Positions 23,659-35,539 are shown, counted from the stretch's first letter. The stretch: 64,000 bases of DNA from Margaritifera margaritifera (GCA_029931535.1 JAQPZY010001688.1:5139001-5203000), one strand, 5' to 3'. Program-made: numbers and translations. The notes: a model not told the origin generated them from the letters alone.

Positions 23659-25985
23659 GCGAGTGTATTACATTTTTACCTATTTGTAATTAACATGTAA
23701 TCTACGTACTACCAGCTGTGAGTATTCATTGAAATGTTTAGTTTTTTGCTTTGTTTTGTTTTTTTCCCTGTGCTTATCTAAAGTCATATAGCTAAAGTAC
23801 ATGATGTAAGGACTAAAGTTGAATAATGAATCTTAATGAAGTCTTCAAATGTTCCTATAGTCGATTATCGAAAATATGTGACAGACATGAATATCTGTCA
23901 ACTTCATATACATAGTGCTGAAAAATATGCTACTTTTACATTATGAAACAAAAAGTTTTGTTTTCACTCTAGACTGATGGTCAAATTCCATGCTTATACC
24001 GATTCTTCCGCAACAAATTGCACCATGCTTGCCGGACAATCAATGCGGAAGTAACCATTTTTTAAAAAACGTGTACCCTCCCACACCCTATTTTGACGCT
24101 ACCCTATTTTGACGCAGTGTCATAAACTCCCAGTTTTCGAGAGAACGCATCTTTCAATGACGTCACAACCACAACATTAATGTACACTGATCAACATCGA
24201 GTCACACAAACAGAAAAATTTGTAGAAACACGTGTTAGCAAAGTGACTCACAGCTGATAACTGCATCAGTAACACTGCTTAGAGAGGTGTACAATGTTAT
24301 ACAGTTTCATGTGGATGTGTCATAACTGATTTTTAGAGGTGGTTATTTGTTATTATAATTTGTGGACATTTACAAGAAACATATACTTTTACGATATATT
24401 TAATAATTAAATTAGTATCCTTTACATTTTTGCTTATTTAAATCAAAGTATTAGGATTTTTTATCTGATAATTAAACAATTTTACTTTAACAGTAAATTT
24501 TCAATAATCTTTTAATGATAATAATCTTTTAAGACATTCTTGATATTTAACTTGTTTTGACCAATTTATTTATTTTAAGATTTGTTTGATAATGGCACGA
24601 ATGATAAATAATGAAAATAAAACCTTCTCCTGTAATTTTATGTCTTCTGTCTTTGATTATTTGCAATCTGGATAAATAAGTTGTGAAGGATGCAAAACAG
24701 TTTTGATGTTCCAAAAACAGTACATTCAAAGATTGAGGTTCTGCATGTTCACAATGCTAATTAAGCATTGGGAAAAAGGTCACATGCTGAATCTAATTAT
24801 TTTATAATTATAACTACACAATTTTATAATAATATCATCATGATTTTTCAAAATTTGATTCTTTTTCCTTTCGAGACAAAATCTGTACCAAAACCAAATT
24901 AATGATAAATGTAAGAAAAGCTTAGGAATGCCAAGTTAAATTTCTGTCTGTAATTTTTCCCATAAACTTGAGTTTTCTATGTCCTATTGATGTTCCTTTG
25001 TAATATAGTTTTTTTCCCCCGTGCTTATGTACAATGGTGTCACTAATAGAATAGACTTCTGTGAAGTGCGTCATAATGGGTGACGTAATACACAAACTTT
25101 CCGACGAGGGTCGTCTGGTTGAAAGCATGCAAGGAAGAGTATTAGGGAATATATCATTGCCATTTTTTATGCATGCTTCGCTAAAATAACTTTTGTTTCT
25201 ATACTAATGAGAGGTATCACTATGAAAGGAGTATATTTCTGAAAAGGCGAAAGTAAGTTCTTAAGTGCGTCAAAATAGGGTAGTCCAGGATATCCCTTCC
25301 GCGCTGAAGATGTAGAAAGAAAGGCTACTCTGCAATTGCCTTGTTTGCAAAAGCAGAGGGAAGTCCAGCCAAACTTATCATCTGGCATACATGTAATGTC
25401 TCACAGTGTGAGGAAAAAGAGCTCCAACATATTAGGACCATCTCAGAGAAACACTCCACGAGTTCCATTTATCACAGAATATTAATTTCTAATGCGAAGA
25501 TTTTCTCTTGGTTTTATCAGAAACATGAAGCGATGTCGATGTCTCTGGTATTAACTAGAACCAAAAGACTATAGCCCAGATTACGACACAGAACTTTGAA
25601 GTTCAGTCACCAAAATCACGCGCACGCATTAAAAACCTTGAATAAACAATTTTCGCATAAAACTGAGTAATACTATATAATAAATAAAGACAAGAAATTA
25701 AAGCGACGAACATAAATAATTTTACCAAACTAGAGTCAGCATCCACCCCACCCCCACCCCTTCTTTCTCTCTCTCCAAAAAAAGATATAAATAAATTAAA
25801 AAAAGGAACCTTCATTAGCGCTGATGGAAAACATATTCTTCCAACTAAATACACACAAACAAAAGAACGGAATTTCCTCCAACGGTAGACCATTTCAGAA
25901 TCTACAGACAACCATTGATTACATACGACGGGTATTTTAAAAGTTCTGCATATTTTGTTATAACTTTTTTGTTTCTTTGAATCTG
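23659..25985. other. Stretch without recognised gene
   Basis: AT-rich sequence with chance frames only. A direct repeat of ccctattttgacgc occurs about 24085-24115. Nothing else is supported. Confidence 0.35.
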
Positions 25986-26205
25986 TCAGTAATTGTAATG
26001 CCGATCGATAGACAAAGTAGCGTGCTATAATGCGATCTGCAGCCGCACGTACAGCACACCGGACACCTGTAGATATATGCGTGTGATGTAACATTGGTTA
26101 ATGACTGTGACATAAAAATGTCGGAGAAGGGGAAACAATTCTGCTACGGAGCAAAGAGCATACTGTACAATCCGAGTGTTCTTAAGGTATTTTCTGACTA
26201 ATATG
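25986..26205 (+). repeat. Mariner-associated dispersed repeat, copy 1 (copy 2 at 41218-41425)
   Basis: About 215 bp align with 41218-41425 in the same orientation at roughly 80%. Shared blocks are aatgccgat-gatagacaaa, gatctgcagc, gatatatgcgtgtga, gtaacat-ggttaatgac and an ATG TCG GAG start followed by a short shared frame through AAGAGCATACTG to a common stop context TCTGACT. At 41 kb this segment lies directly before a mariner transposase remnant, so it is probably the 5' end of the same element family. Confidence 0.55.
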
Positions 26206-26284
26206 AAGGCCGACTTTGATCAAGTTTACGGATGCAATTCTCTGTCTTATTCTACAAATTTTGAGGTGGTTTGATCGTTTCAAA

Positions 26285-26385
26285 GGGGCATAGGTCGTTT
26301 CGGCCCCAAACCATTTCGGCCCAGGACGATTCGGTCGGGATGTTCGGCCCACTATGTCAACCGGGACGGTTCGGCCCACCATACT
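26285..26385. repeat. TTCGGCCC motif array
   Basis: Variants of cgtttcggcccc, catttcggcccagg, gttcggccc and gacggttcggcccacc recur five times in 100 bp, immediately beyond the mariner-associated repeat. The same motif in reverse (gggccgaa) recurs four times at 41105-41205 beside the second copy. Confidence 0.7.
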
Positions 26386-26549
26386 TTAATATAGACAGTA
26401 TATAAAAAGTTCATGTTGATTTAGTAATATTGATAAAGAACCTTTGTGACTTATTATACATATGAATATTACGTGTTTGTAGTGTTTGTGGTTATTATGT
26501 TATTTTAATTTATAATTTAAATAGAAGTTTTGTGCAAAAGTTATGCATT

Positions 26550-26591
<42 letters not shown>

Positions 26592-27525
26592 TTTCCATGT
26601 TTAACTATTTACGTATTGAATTTGTACATTTAAGCAAAAGAGAATATGAATGTGTAATTTTTCTAGTTAAAATATGTACATGTATGTATTGTGCAAATGC
26701 GAAAAAAAGAATATATAAAAATTTGTATGTGCCTTGTGTTTGTAATGTTAACACCATTAAATTAAAAAAATACTAATAAGGGTACCTTTTATTGGTTTTT
26801 AAAAAAAAATTAATAATTCAGTTGCACTTGGATAAGCAGATATTTGTCAATGTTCGTTTTTCTTATTATCAGCTTTATAATCGGATTGATTAATGTATGT
26901 AACTGATTCCAAAACAGCGATTTTATTATTCTGTAAATTAACGTTATATGGTTCGAGTCTTTGATAAGAACGATTAACAAAATCCCTGTCCTACTTGATA
27001 TTATTGATTTCCAAATGCATACGTATGTGTGTGTGTGTCTTATAATTACAATGGATTTATTTATGGCAATTTTCCATTTTTATTGTTGTTCATATTTAAG
27101 AAAGAAATAATTATTATATATAATAAATTTGTTGTAGTTCTTTCGATTTTAATTTTTTAAAATATAGTTTATTTGTAAAAGTGTAATTGCAAAACGTTTG
27201 TTTAAGGATTTCTCATAGTTTTATGATGAAAGTAGGTACTAGAAATTATGTTAAAATCATCCTCTTAGATCAACACAACCAAGATCGGTTATCTGTTTTA
27301 GAATAATCGTCCAAAGGACAAACTTGTAAAATTATAAAACAGTTATCCAATTGGAAGAATATTTAATTTAAAAAGCGTACTTACCTATCATGAAATTCAG
27401 GATGTCAATCTATAAATTACGTGTTGAAACTGCTCGTTGGAATAAAATTCCATACGAAGAAAGAAAATGTGCCAAATTTAAGAATAACGTTTTGGGTGAT
27501 GTATTCCATTACCTCGATAATCCAT

Positions 27526-27528
<3 letters not shown>

Positions 27529-27580
<52 letters not shown>
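27529..27580. repeat. (CT)n microsatellite
   Basis: About 26 uninterrupted CT units. Confidence 0.95.
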
Positions 27581-27583
<3 letters not shown>

Positions 27584-27774
27584 TTTTTATGTATCTTCCC
27601 TTCTTATTACATCATGATGGTTTCTCATATAATGTAACCATGATTGTACTTGCTTGATTCATATGCCTATATATATGACCTGAGTATGATTTCTTTTTCC
27701 AATCAAGTTTTGTTATGTTCTATTCTTTTCTGTAACATATATCTTTCATTTACACAAAATGTCATCTTTGTACC

Positions 27775-28578
27775 ATGGATTGCAGTAGATATAAACCGTA
27801 TCAAGCTCATGCACAAAGCCTGGAGGAAGACAGCTACAATCAATCCGATGAGTTTAATTTCAGTAGCCAGTACTCTCATATCCCCAGCCAGGAGACAATA
27901 TCTCGGTTTGACCATGAACTTAACGGTCTTGCAAAACAGTTATACATTGAGAAGCTCAGTAATCTTTCAAATGGAAAGGAGGACTTAGTGTCCTGGTACA
28001 GACCTGTTTTAGCCGACAGGGCTAGGAACCTCTCATCCTATCCAAACAAAAGGCTTGTCGTAAGAAAATCTACAAAACAGGGTACAAGTGCAAAAAAATA
28101 CGCCAAAGATTGCTATGCCTTATATTTATTCTTGAATGGAGATGATTCTGAAATAGAAGACATTTTTTGTAGATCAACAACCGCAAGAACACCAGTGATT
28201 CCCAGGTGTAAAGATAGTAGTGATTCCACTTCAAGCGAACTTACATTAGCAGAATGTAAAGCGGACCTGCATAACATGACCGTAAGGGTTAATGACTTAA
28301 AGATCGAAATAAATGAAGCTACCAAACTTATTCAATTGAGAGACGAGAAAATTGATAAACTAGAAAAGCAAAACACTACCTTGCAATCTACTTTTGAGAA
28401 ACTTGTGTCTGAAGTTGAGGCTAAATTCACGGTGCTTGAAGCTTTTAAAAAGTATGCATCGAGCAGAATTCACAATATTGGTGATTTTGACAAAGCCAGC
28501 TACACAGCACGACTTGATGCTATTGAAGCCAATGCTTCGAAATGTCAAACAAAGTGTTGCAAATATCAACTAAAATGA
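27775..28578 (+). pseudogene. LINE ORF1, N-terminal part
   Basis: The ORF starts with ATG at 27775 and runs 267 codons. Residues about 1-130 are polar with a basic patch. Residues about 155-245 form a long heptad-like coiled coil (LTLAECKADLHNMTVRVNDL and onwards), as expected for trimerising ORF1 proteins. It ends in a cysteine-rich tail that is an artefact of a frame change. The correct frame continues from about 28542 in a different phase, so a small indel occurred in the 28540-28578 overlap. Confidence 0.65.
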
Positions 28579-28924
28579 AAACGCATTTACCACATAGTGA
28601 GAAAGCAAGTGGTCACACTGATTCTCCCAAGAGTCCAGTTATTGTAGTTAACAGCTCACCCATACCAAAAACCGCTCCACCATCACGCTTTCAAAATAAG
28701 GAATCTAGCGGAAAGGCACATGTCGCCGTAACATATGCAGAAGCCACTGCTAGACATTTGAGTCCGCAACCTGTAGACTCGAACATACAACACCAAACTG
28801 TGAGTACTATTACACCAACAAAACAATACGCACAAGAAAGAAAAGAGTCAGCTGGAGACCAACCAAAATTCACTCATACTGATGAAATACAACGAAAACA
28901 TGACCAGCAACAACAATCGTATAC
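28542..28924 (+). pseudogene. LINE ORF1, middle part, broken by the gypsy insertion
   Basis: This frame continues ORF1 after the indel with a serine/proline/glutamine-rich linker. It is cut at codon 28923, where the gypsy 5' LTR begins (28925). Beyond that point the apparent last codons are LTR sequence. The linker resumes in the same frame at 35540, after the second copy of the tetranucleotide atac. Confidence 0.7.
28921..28924. repeat. 4-bp target-site duplication atac (second copy 35536-35539)
   Basis: ATAC directly precedes the 5' LTR and directly follows the 3' LTR. The same family left a 4-bp duplication (attg) at the solo LTR, so 4 bp is characteristic of its integrase. Confidence 0.9.
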
Positions 28925-29675
28925 TGTTATGTATGATGTTTATATAATATTATAAATATTTTAGGAAATTATAAATGTTTCTTCACTTTAATATTTGCTT
29001 AAATCTTAATGTTTATCAGGAAAAACATGTTTAACTAGTGTCCTTGAATTAGGTTGTTTTGATCAATATGTTTTCTCAATTTGAAGGTCAAGGTTGAATT
29101 TTGTTTACAAGTAAAATTCCATTAAGATGACACATGTTCTAGAACATTCTGTCATGTGACCAATCTTTATATATGCCATGTTTGGTGGACATTTATTCAG
29201 TTTTGACATTACCATCAGTCTTGTAAAGAGCTATTACAGTTGTGAAAATTCATTCTAAATTCTAAGAGAGGAATTATTTTAAATATTCATTGGATTATAA
29301 CAGTGCTCATAAACTTTTGGATTTTGGATTTTTAATTGATGATTTTGGAATTTAAGTGAACTTATTCAGATATTTTGGAATACTTCATTTTGACATCAGC
29401 ACGTCAAGATTACTAGTACATCAGGACTTTGGAGACCATTAGCACATCATAACATTCAAGGACACAGCCGTGAATTCGGAACATTCTATATTTAGGACTT
29501 GTGATTAGAACAATCATTCTTATTGGATTATTAGGATTTCAAAACACATTACTGTAAGTGACTTTTTGATTTTTCATTTTAATTATCTAGTAATAAATTG
29601 CTTGTTGATTTTTACTTGATTTGTTGGTTTCACTTTCTTTCTGTTACATTTTTCTTAGACAATAGAGTCGTAACA
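28925..29675 (+). repeat. 5' LTR of the gypsy element
   Basis: 751 bp, TGTTATGTATG...GTCGTAACA. It differs from the 3' LTR at about three places (cacg/caca near 29402, and agac-aat/aggc-cat at 29658-29661). A TATA-like tatatatgcc near 29170 may be the core promoter. Confidence 0.95.
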
Positions 29676-29680
29676 GAAAT

Positions 29681-29698
29681 TGGGGGCTCGTCCGGGAT
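29681..29698 (+). other. Primer-binding site complementary to tRNA-Pro
   Basis: TGGGGGCTCGTCCGGGAT lies five bases after the 5' LTR. It is the 18-base sequence used by murine leukaemia virus and complements the 3' end of tRNA-Pro including CCA. Confidence 0.9.
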
Positions 29699-29841
29699 TG
29701 AATTTCTTTAAAGCATATTAGAGATATTAAAGTTATTTTTGAAATTCATATTGATTTTGTCTTGCAATTTTTTTTTTTTTTGTCTTTGGCAAAGATTTTA
29801 TATAGAGAAATTTTTTTGTGTGAAACCAACAAGCATTTACT

Positions 29842-30354
29842 ATGGCATCTAATGTTCAGAATTTCATTTCAAAACCTACCCAGGAGGGGTTAGAGTGCAT
29901 GAGAAAGGATGAGTTGCTCGAGCTTGCCAGAAAATACAGTCTATCTGAGGCAAAATTATCATTGACAAAACAGGAGATAAAGATTATTTTAATTCAGTAT
30001 TTAGTAGGAAAGGGAATTTTTGAAAATAGTGCTTTAAGTTTGAAGAGAAAGCCTGTATCTGGTTCTGACAGGAAATTAAGGGAATTAGAGTTAAAGAACC
30101 AGATGGATTTAGAATTGGCAAAGCTTCAGATTCAGAGAGAGAGAGAGAAAGAAGAGAGGCAGATACAGATGGAGAGAGAGAAAAAAAAGAGAGGCAGATG
30201 GAGAGAGAGAAAGAAGAGAGGCAGCTACAAATGCAGAAGGAAGAGAGGCAGATACAAATGCAGAAGGAAGAGAGGCAGATACAAATGCAGAAGGAAGAGA
30301 GGCAAATACAAATGCAGATGCAAAGAGAAGAAAGGGAAATGCAATTTAAATTAA
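29842..30354 (+). pseudogene. gag, N-terminal part
   Basis: ATG at 29842 opens the gag frame 144 bp after the primer site. The first 75 residues are globular with a leucine-rich helix (ECMRKDELLELARKYSLSEA). A highly charged E/R/Q coiled coil follows. At the 8-A run 30181-30188 the frame departs from the real one: downstream translation becomes a monotonous K/R/G/Y/C repeat, whereas the parallel frame (from 30198) keeps the E/R/Q repeat. Comparison with the neighbouring copy of the same purine-rich repeat shows the indel lies in or beside the A run. Confidence 0.75.
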
Positions 30355-32516
30355 GAGAATTAGAACTGGCAAACAGAGCACACTCCACTCCTTTAAAAAC
30401 AAGTTCAGGTTTTGATGTTACTAGATATATTAGGTTAGTACCCCCTTTTCAGGAAAAAGAAGTAGATAAATACTTTCTTCATTTCGAGAAAATAGCTGAA
30501 AACTTGAAATGGCCCAGAGAGCATTGGACTTTGTTATTACAAAGTGTACTAATTGGCAAAGCTCGTGAAGTCTACACTTCACTGTCAGTACAACAAAGCA
30601 CTGATTATGATGTGGTTAAGGAGTACATCTTGAAAGCTTATGAGTTGGTACCAGAGGCATATCGACAAAGGTTTAGGAATTGTAGAAAAGAAACTGGACA
30701 AACTCATGTCGAATTTGCAAGGGATAAAGAACAACTATTTGATAGGTGGTGCTCAGCCAAGAAAGTTGATCAAGCTTATGATAACCTCAGACAGCTCGTA
30801 TTAATTGAAGAGTTCAAGAGGTGCATCCATAGTGATGTTAAAACCTATCTTGACGAGCGGAATGTGGAAACTTTGGAAAATGCTGCTCGTATGGCTGATG
30901 ATTATTCCTTGACTCACAAAATTTCATTTGGCAATAAGTCGTCCTCTCAGCAGTTTTCTGGTAAAAAACCATTTCAATCTCATTCGATTACTTCCAAATT
31001 TCACAACAGCACAACTGTTAGGAATCACACATCTGATAAGACTGATCAGAAATCCTTATCTCTTCCTACGTGCACTTATTGTAAAAACAAAGGGCACGTT
31101 ATTTCTGATTGCTTCAAGTTGAAAAATAAGCAACAGAGAAAAGACAGAGCTTTTCCAAATGCTCTTATTTCTACGAGGTCAAGGTCACGGTCTTGTATTG
31201 AAAACAATACATTTGTTGGGTCAAACAAACCCCAGTCTGATTCTATTTTGGAGGCTTATGAACCATTCATGTCAGAAGGTTCTATATCACTTATTGGTGA
31301 TTCTGCCAAACCTATCCCAATTAAAATATTAAGGGACACTGGAGCTTCTCAGAGTCTTTTATTATCAGGTACTTTGCCTTTGTCTGAGGAGTCTTCTTCA
31401 AGTGAAAGTGTTCTTGTTCAGGGAGTAGAGTGCGGCTTTGTAAATGTTCCTCTTCATTGTGTAAATTTGGCATCAGATTTAGTTTCTGGACCTGTGACTG
31501 TTGGGACAGTGACTTCTTTACCCATAGAGGGTGTTCATTTATTACTAGGCAATGACCTAGCTGGAGATAAGGTTGTGCTTAATCCACTTGTAACTGACAA
31601 GCCTTGTTTGGATCAGAAAGTTGATCCTGTCGAAACTGAAATCCCTGATTTGTACCCTGCTTGTGCAGTTACTAGAGCTATGGCAAAAAGAGCTCTTGAG
31701 AGTGATGTTGATCAGGATATTATTCCTTTAGCTGACACATGTATTGGTCAGTTTTTTTATGAGGTCACTTTTTCCTCAGGTATTGATCAGTCAAATGGTA
31801 TTGATCACAGTGATCCTCTTTTGGCAACTCATTCTCTTTGTTCTAATCAGGATGACAAACGACAATCCCTTGTCGTTGAACAGGAGCAAGATCCCGAGAT
31901 ATCTTGTTTGTTTCAGAGGGCTATTAGTGAAACTGAAGCCACACAAGTTCCAGTGTGTTACTTTGTGAAAAATGGGGTCCTTATGAGGAAATGGAGACCA
32001 CCTGATGTACCCGCTGGTGACGAGTGGTCAGTGAGCTATCAAATTGTTGTTCCTAAGTCATATAGACAGGAAATTCTTAATTTAGCCCATGAAACTCCTT
32101 TGGCTGGTCATTTAGGAGTCCGTAAGACTTATCACAAGATCTTGAATCATTTTTATTGGCCGAAACTCAAAAGTGATGTTTCTAAATACTGCAGATCTTG
32201 TCACACTTGTCAAATGGTAGGAAAACCCAATCAGAAGATACCTAAGGCTCATCTGCAACCTATTCCTGCATTTGATGAACCATTTAGTAGAATAATAGTA
32301 GACTGTGTTGGTCGTTTACCTAAAACCAAGTCAGGCAACCAATACTTGTTGACCATCATGTGTACATCTACAAGATTTCCAGAAGCAATTCCTCTGAGAA
32401 ATATAAAAACTAAAACTATTGTGAAAGCTTTGGTGAAGTTTTTTACACTTGTTGGCCTTCCCAAATCTGTCCAGTCGGATCAAGGGTCAAATTTTATGTC
32501 TGGAATTTTCCAATAA
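30198..32516 (+). pseudogene. gag C-terminal part, protease and integrase N-terminal part
   Basis: After the coiled coil comes a retroviral-type capsid helix bundle (ALIGKAREVYTSLS and QRFRNCRKETGQTHVEFARD regions), then a CCHC zinc knuckle CTYCKNKGHVISDC at about 31071-31112. The aspartic protease motif DTGAS is near 31335. The integrase HHCC zinc domain (HETPLAGHLG ... CRSCHTC) is at 32086-32215, and the catalytic core begins with the first Asp near 32299 and the second in SDQGSNF near 32476. A TAA at 32514-32516 interrupts the integrase core; the same frame continues directly at 32517. No RT occurs between protease and integrase. Confidence 0.85.
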
Positions 32517-32519
32517 GTT

Positions 32520-34646
32520 ATGCATGAATTAGGCATCCAACAGTTTAAATCTTCTGCCTATCACCCTGAAAGTCAAGGTGCTTTGGAAAGATTTCATCAA
32601 ACTTTTAAGAATATGATTCGATCATATTGCTTTGATACAGAAAAGGATTGGGATGAGGGTGTTCATTTGTTGTTGTTTGCTGTTAGGGAATCAGTTCAAG
32701 AGTCGTTGGGTTTTAGTCCCTTTGAACTAGTTTTTGGTCATACTGTCCGTGGACCATTGAAATTATTGAAAGAGAAACTTCTTTCAAATGAAGATTCAAA
32801 GATTAATCTTCTTGATTATGTCTCTGATTTCAAATACAAGTTGTCAAAGGCCTGTGAAGTAGCAAGAACTAATCTTCACACTACTCAGTCAAAAATGAAA
32901 TTAAGGTATGACAGAAATTCACAGAAAAGGAGTTTTAAACCTGGTGACAAAGTTCTGGCTCTCTTTCCCATACCTGAAAATCCTCTTCAGGCTAAATTTT
33001 ATGGTCCTTATACCGTTGAAAAGAAAGTAAATGACTTAAATTATATCATTAACACTCCTGGGAGACGGAAACAAAAACAACTTTGTCATATAAATATGTT
33101 AAAGGAACATTTTGACAGAGATAGCCCAGCTAATTATTCTGTTAATTTAGTTGTACCTGTCCCACACAGTGAAGATATCAACGATGGAGTACAATCAGAC
33201 TATAGTGACTCTGGTATAACCAATCTTCGGAATTCAGAAATATTGAACAACCTAGACCAGAAACTTTCACATCTACAACAGCAGGAAAGAAATGAACTAA
33301 AACAGCTATTACATGACTATGAGCACTTGTTTCCTGATGTTCCAACACGAACAAGTAAAATTTATCATGACGTTGACATTGTAGATTCTGCGCCTGTGAA
33401 ACAGCATCCTTATAGGATGAATCCTCTCAAACAGAACTATCTGAAGAAAGAAATTCAGTATTTACTGGAGAATGATTTCATAGAACCAAGTAAAAGTAAC
33501 TGGAGTTCACCATGTATTCTTGTTCCCAAGCCAGATAATACATTCCGTATGTGTACTGACTATAGAAAAGTCAACAGTGTCACCAAAACTGATTCATTTC
33601 CAATCCCAAGAATGGACGATTGCATTGATAAAATTGGAAATGCGGAATATGTCACCAAGTTTGACCTTTTAAAAGGATTCTGGCAAATTCCACTGACGGC
33701 AAGGGCAAAAGAAATTTCAGCATTTGCAGCTCCAGATGGACTTTATCAATATAAAGTCATGCCGTTTGGAATGAAAAATTCGCCTGCAACGTTTCAACGT
33801 CTGATGAACATGATAACATTTGGTCTTGATAATTGTGACGCTTATATCGATGACGTCATTATCTACAACAACACCTGGGAAGATCATTTGGAAACCATTC
33901 GAAAATTCTTCGATCGACTCAGTGATGCGAATCTGACAATTAATTTGAGCAAAAGTGAGTTTTGCCATGCTTGTGTCACATTTTTAGGACATATTGTGGG
34001 ACAAGGTCAAGTTAAACCTATAGAAGCTAAGGTCAAAGCTATCTCTGAATTTCAAGTTCCAATTTGTAAAAAGCAACTGATGCGATTTCTAGGTATGGCT
34101 GGATATTATCGGAAATTTTGTTCCAATTTTTCCAAAATTGCTGAACCTTTGACAAGTTTATTGAGTAAGAAAGCCAAATTTTATTGGTCTGACAAGTGTC
34201 AGAAATCTTTTGACAAGTTAAAGGCCATGCTTAAGAATGCACCAGTTCTTTCTGCACCAAATTTTAGCCAATCATTTAAATTATCTGTTGATGCAAGTGA
34301 TGTAGGGGTTGGTGGAGTATTGATTCAGGAAGACAAAAGTGGTGTGGATCACCCTGTGTGTTATTTTTCTAAAAAACTAAACAAGCACCAGAAAAATTAT
34401 TCCACAATTGAGAAGGAATGTTTGGCTTTGATATTGGCTTTACAGCATTTTGAAGTGTATGTTACCTCAGCTCTTTCTCCAATTATTGTGTACAGTGATC
34501 ACAATCCCCTTACTTTCATCAACAAAATGAAAGATAAAAATCGGAGATTGTTGAGATGGAGTTTGATATTGCAAGAATATAACATTGACATCAAACACAT
34601 CAGGGGAAAAGACAATGTGATTGCAGATGCACTCTCACGTGTCTAG
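32520..34646 (+). CDS. Integrase C-terminal part, reverse transcriptase and RNase H
   Basis: The ORF opens inside integrase with the region holding the catalytic Glu (YHPESQGALERFHQ). It continues through the integrase C-terminal domain with a chromatin-binding-type GDKVLALFP segment, then a spacer, then RT. RT shows TDYRKVNSVT, the fingers/palm motif TKFDLLKGFWQIPL, and YIDDVIIYN near 33840. RNase H follows (SVDASDVGVGGVL near 34281, Glu in STIEKECLAL), ending in NVIADALSRV before the stop at 34646. The first ATG (32520) is not a natural start: it follows the stop at 32514 in the same frame. Confidence 0.9.
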   Translation: MHELGIQQFKSSAYHPESQGALERFHQTFKNMIRSYCFDTEKDWDEGVHLLLFAVRESVQESLGFSPFELVFGHTVRGPLKLLKEKLLSNEDSKINLLDYVSDFKYKLSKACEVARTNLHTTQSKMKLRYDRNSQKRSFKPGDKVLALFPIPENPLQAKFYGPYTVEKKVNDLNYIINTPGRRKQKQLCHINMLKEHFDRDSPANYSVNLVVPVPHSEDINDGVQSDYSDSGITNLRNSEILNNLDQKLSHLQQQERNELKQLLHDYEHLFPDVPTRTSKIYHDVDIVDSAPVKQHPYRMNPLKQNYLKKEIQYLLENDFIEPSKSNWSSPCILVPKPDNTFRMCTDYRKVNSVTKTDSFPIPRMDDCIDKIGNAEYVTKFDLLKGFWQIPLTARAKEISAFAAPDGLYQYKVMPFGMKNSPATFQRLMNMITFGLDNCDAYIDDVIIYNNTWEDHLETIRKFFDRLSDANLTINLSKSEFCHACVTFLGHIVGQGQVKPIEAKVKAISEFQVPICKKQLMRFLGMAGYYRKFCSNFSKIAEPLTSLLSKKAKFYWSDKCQKSFDKLKAMLKNAPVLSAPNFSQSFKLSVDASDVGVGGVLIQEDKSGVDHPVCYFSKKLNKHQKNYSTIEKECLALILALQHFEVYVTSALSPIIVYSDHNPLTFINKMKDKNRRLLRWSLILQEYNIDIKHIRGKDNVIADALSRV

Positions 34647-34775
34647 AAATCTAATATTGCTTGATGTAATTAAGTCCAGTATCATAAAACATGTTCTTAT
34701 GTAATTTTGGTTATTATAGTATTAGATGTATATTCAAAAGAAAGCTTTATTATATAAATCTTTCTTTTTCTTTAT

Positions 34776-34784
34776 GAGGGGAGG
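34776..34784 (+). other. Polypurine tract
   Basis: GAGGGGAGG abuts the 3' LTR, the expected plus-strand primer. Confidence 0.85.
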
Positions 34785-35535
34785 TGTTATGTATGATGTT
34801 TATATAATATTATAAATATTTTAGGAAATTATAAATGTTTCTTCACTTTAATATTTGCTTAAATCTTAATGTTTATCAGGAAAAACATGTTTAACTAGTG
34901 TCCTTGAATTAGGTTGTTTTGATCAATATGTTTTCTCAATTTGAAGGTCAAGGTTGAATTTTGTTTACAAGTAAAATTCCATTAAGATGACACATGTTCT
35001 AGAACATTCTGTCATGTGACCAATCTTTATATATGCCATGTTTGGTGGACATTTATTCAGTTTTGACATTACCATCAGTCTTGTAAAGAGCTATTACAGT
35101 TGTGAAAATTCATTCTAAATTCTAAGAGAGGAATTATTTTAAATATTCATTGGATTATAACAGTGCTCATAAACTTTTGGATTTTGGATTTTTAATTGAT
35201 GATTTTGGAATTTAAGTGAACTTATTCAGATATTTTGGAATACTTCATTTTGACATCAGCACATCAAGATTACTAGTACATCAGGACTTTGGAGACCATT
35301 AGCACATCATAACATTCAAGGACACAGCCGTGAATTCGGAACATTCTATATTTAGGACTTGTGATTAGAACAATCATTCTTATTGGATTATTAGGATTTC
35401 AAAACACATTACTGTAAGTGACTTTTTGATTTTTCATTTTAATTATCTAGTAATAAATTGCTTGTTGATTTTTACTTGATTTGTTGGTTTCACTTTCTTT
35501 CTGTTACATTTTTCTTAGGCCATAGAGTCGTAACA
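34785..35535 (+). repeat. 3' LTR of the gypsy element
   Basis: 751 bp, the same length as the 5' LTR and almost identical to it. It is followed by the tetranucleotide atac. Confidence 0.95.
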
Positions 35536-35539
35536 ATAC

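Larger units (their letters stand above)
26206..27774. other. Non-coding stretch before the LINE
   Basis: Contains a (GT)n tract at 26552-26590 and a (CT)n tract of about 26 units at 27529-27580, which make spurious frames. The 5' UTR of the LINE may occupy the final part, but no boundary is visible. Confidence 0.4.
28925..35535 (+). mobile_element. Ty3/gypsy LTR retrotransposon, GmR1-like gene order
   Basis: The element is 6611 bp, with two 751-bp LTRs, TGTTA...TAACA ends, a 4-bp target duplication, a primer-binding site and a polypurine tract. Internal order is gag, protease, integrase, reverse transcriptase, RNase H. In nearly all Ty3/gypsy elements integrase follows RNase H; the reversed order defines the GmR1-like group first described in cod. 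The RT and the GAG zinc knuckle are of Ty3/gypsy type. The LTRs differ at only about three positions, so insertion is recent. A gag frame change and an in-frame stop in integrase mean that this copy cannot make all proteins unless these are sequence errors. Confidence 0.9.

Noticed and set aside
26118..26202. Possible first exon of a host gene (short frame starting ATG TCG GAG).
   Set aside because: The same block precedes the mariner remnant at 41 kb, so it is better explained as transposon sequence.
29984..30388. Minus-strand frame of 134 codons with Ser/Cys/Ile/Leu repeats.
   Set aside because: Antisense of the purine-rich gag coiled coil.
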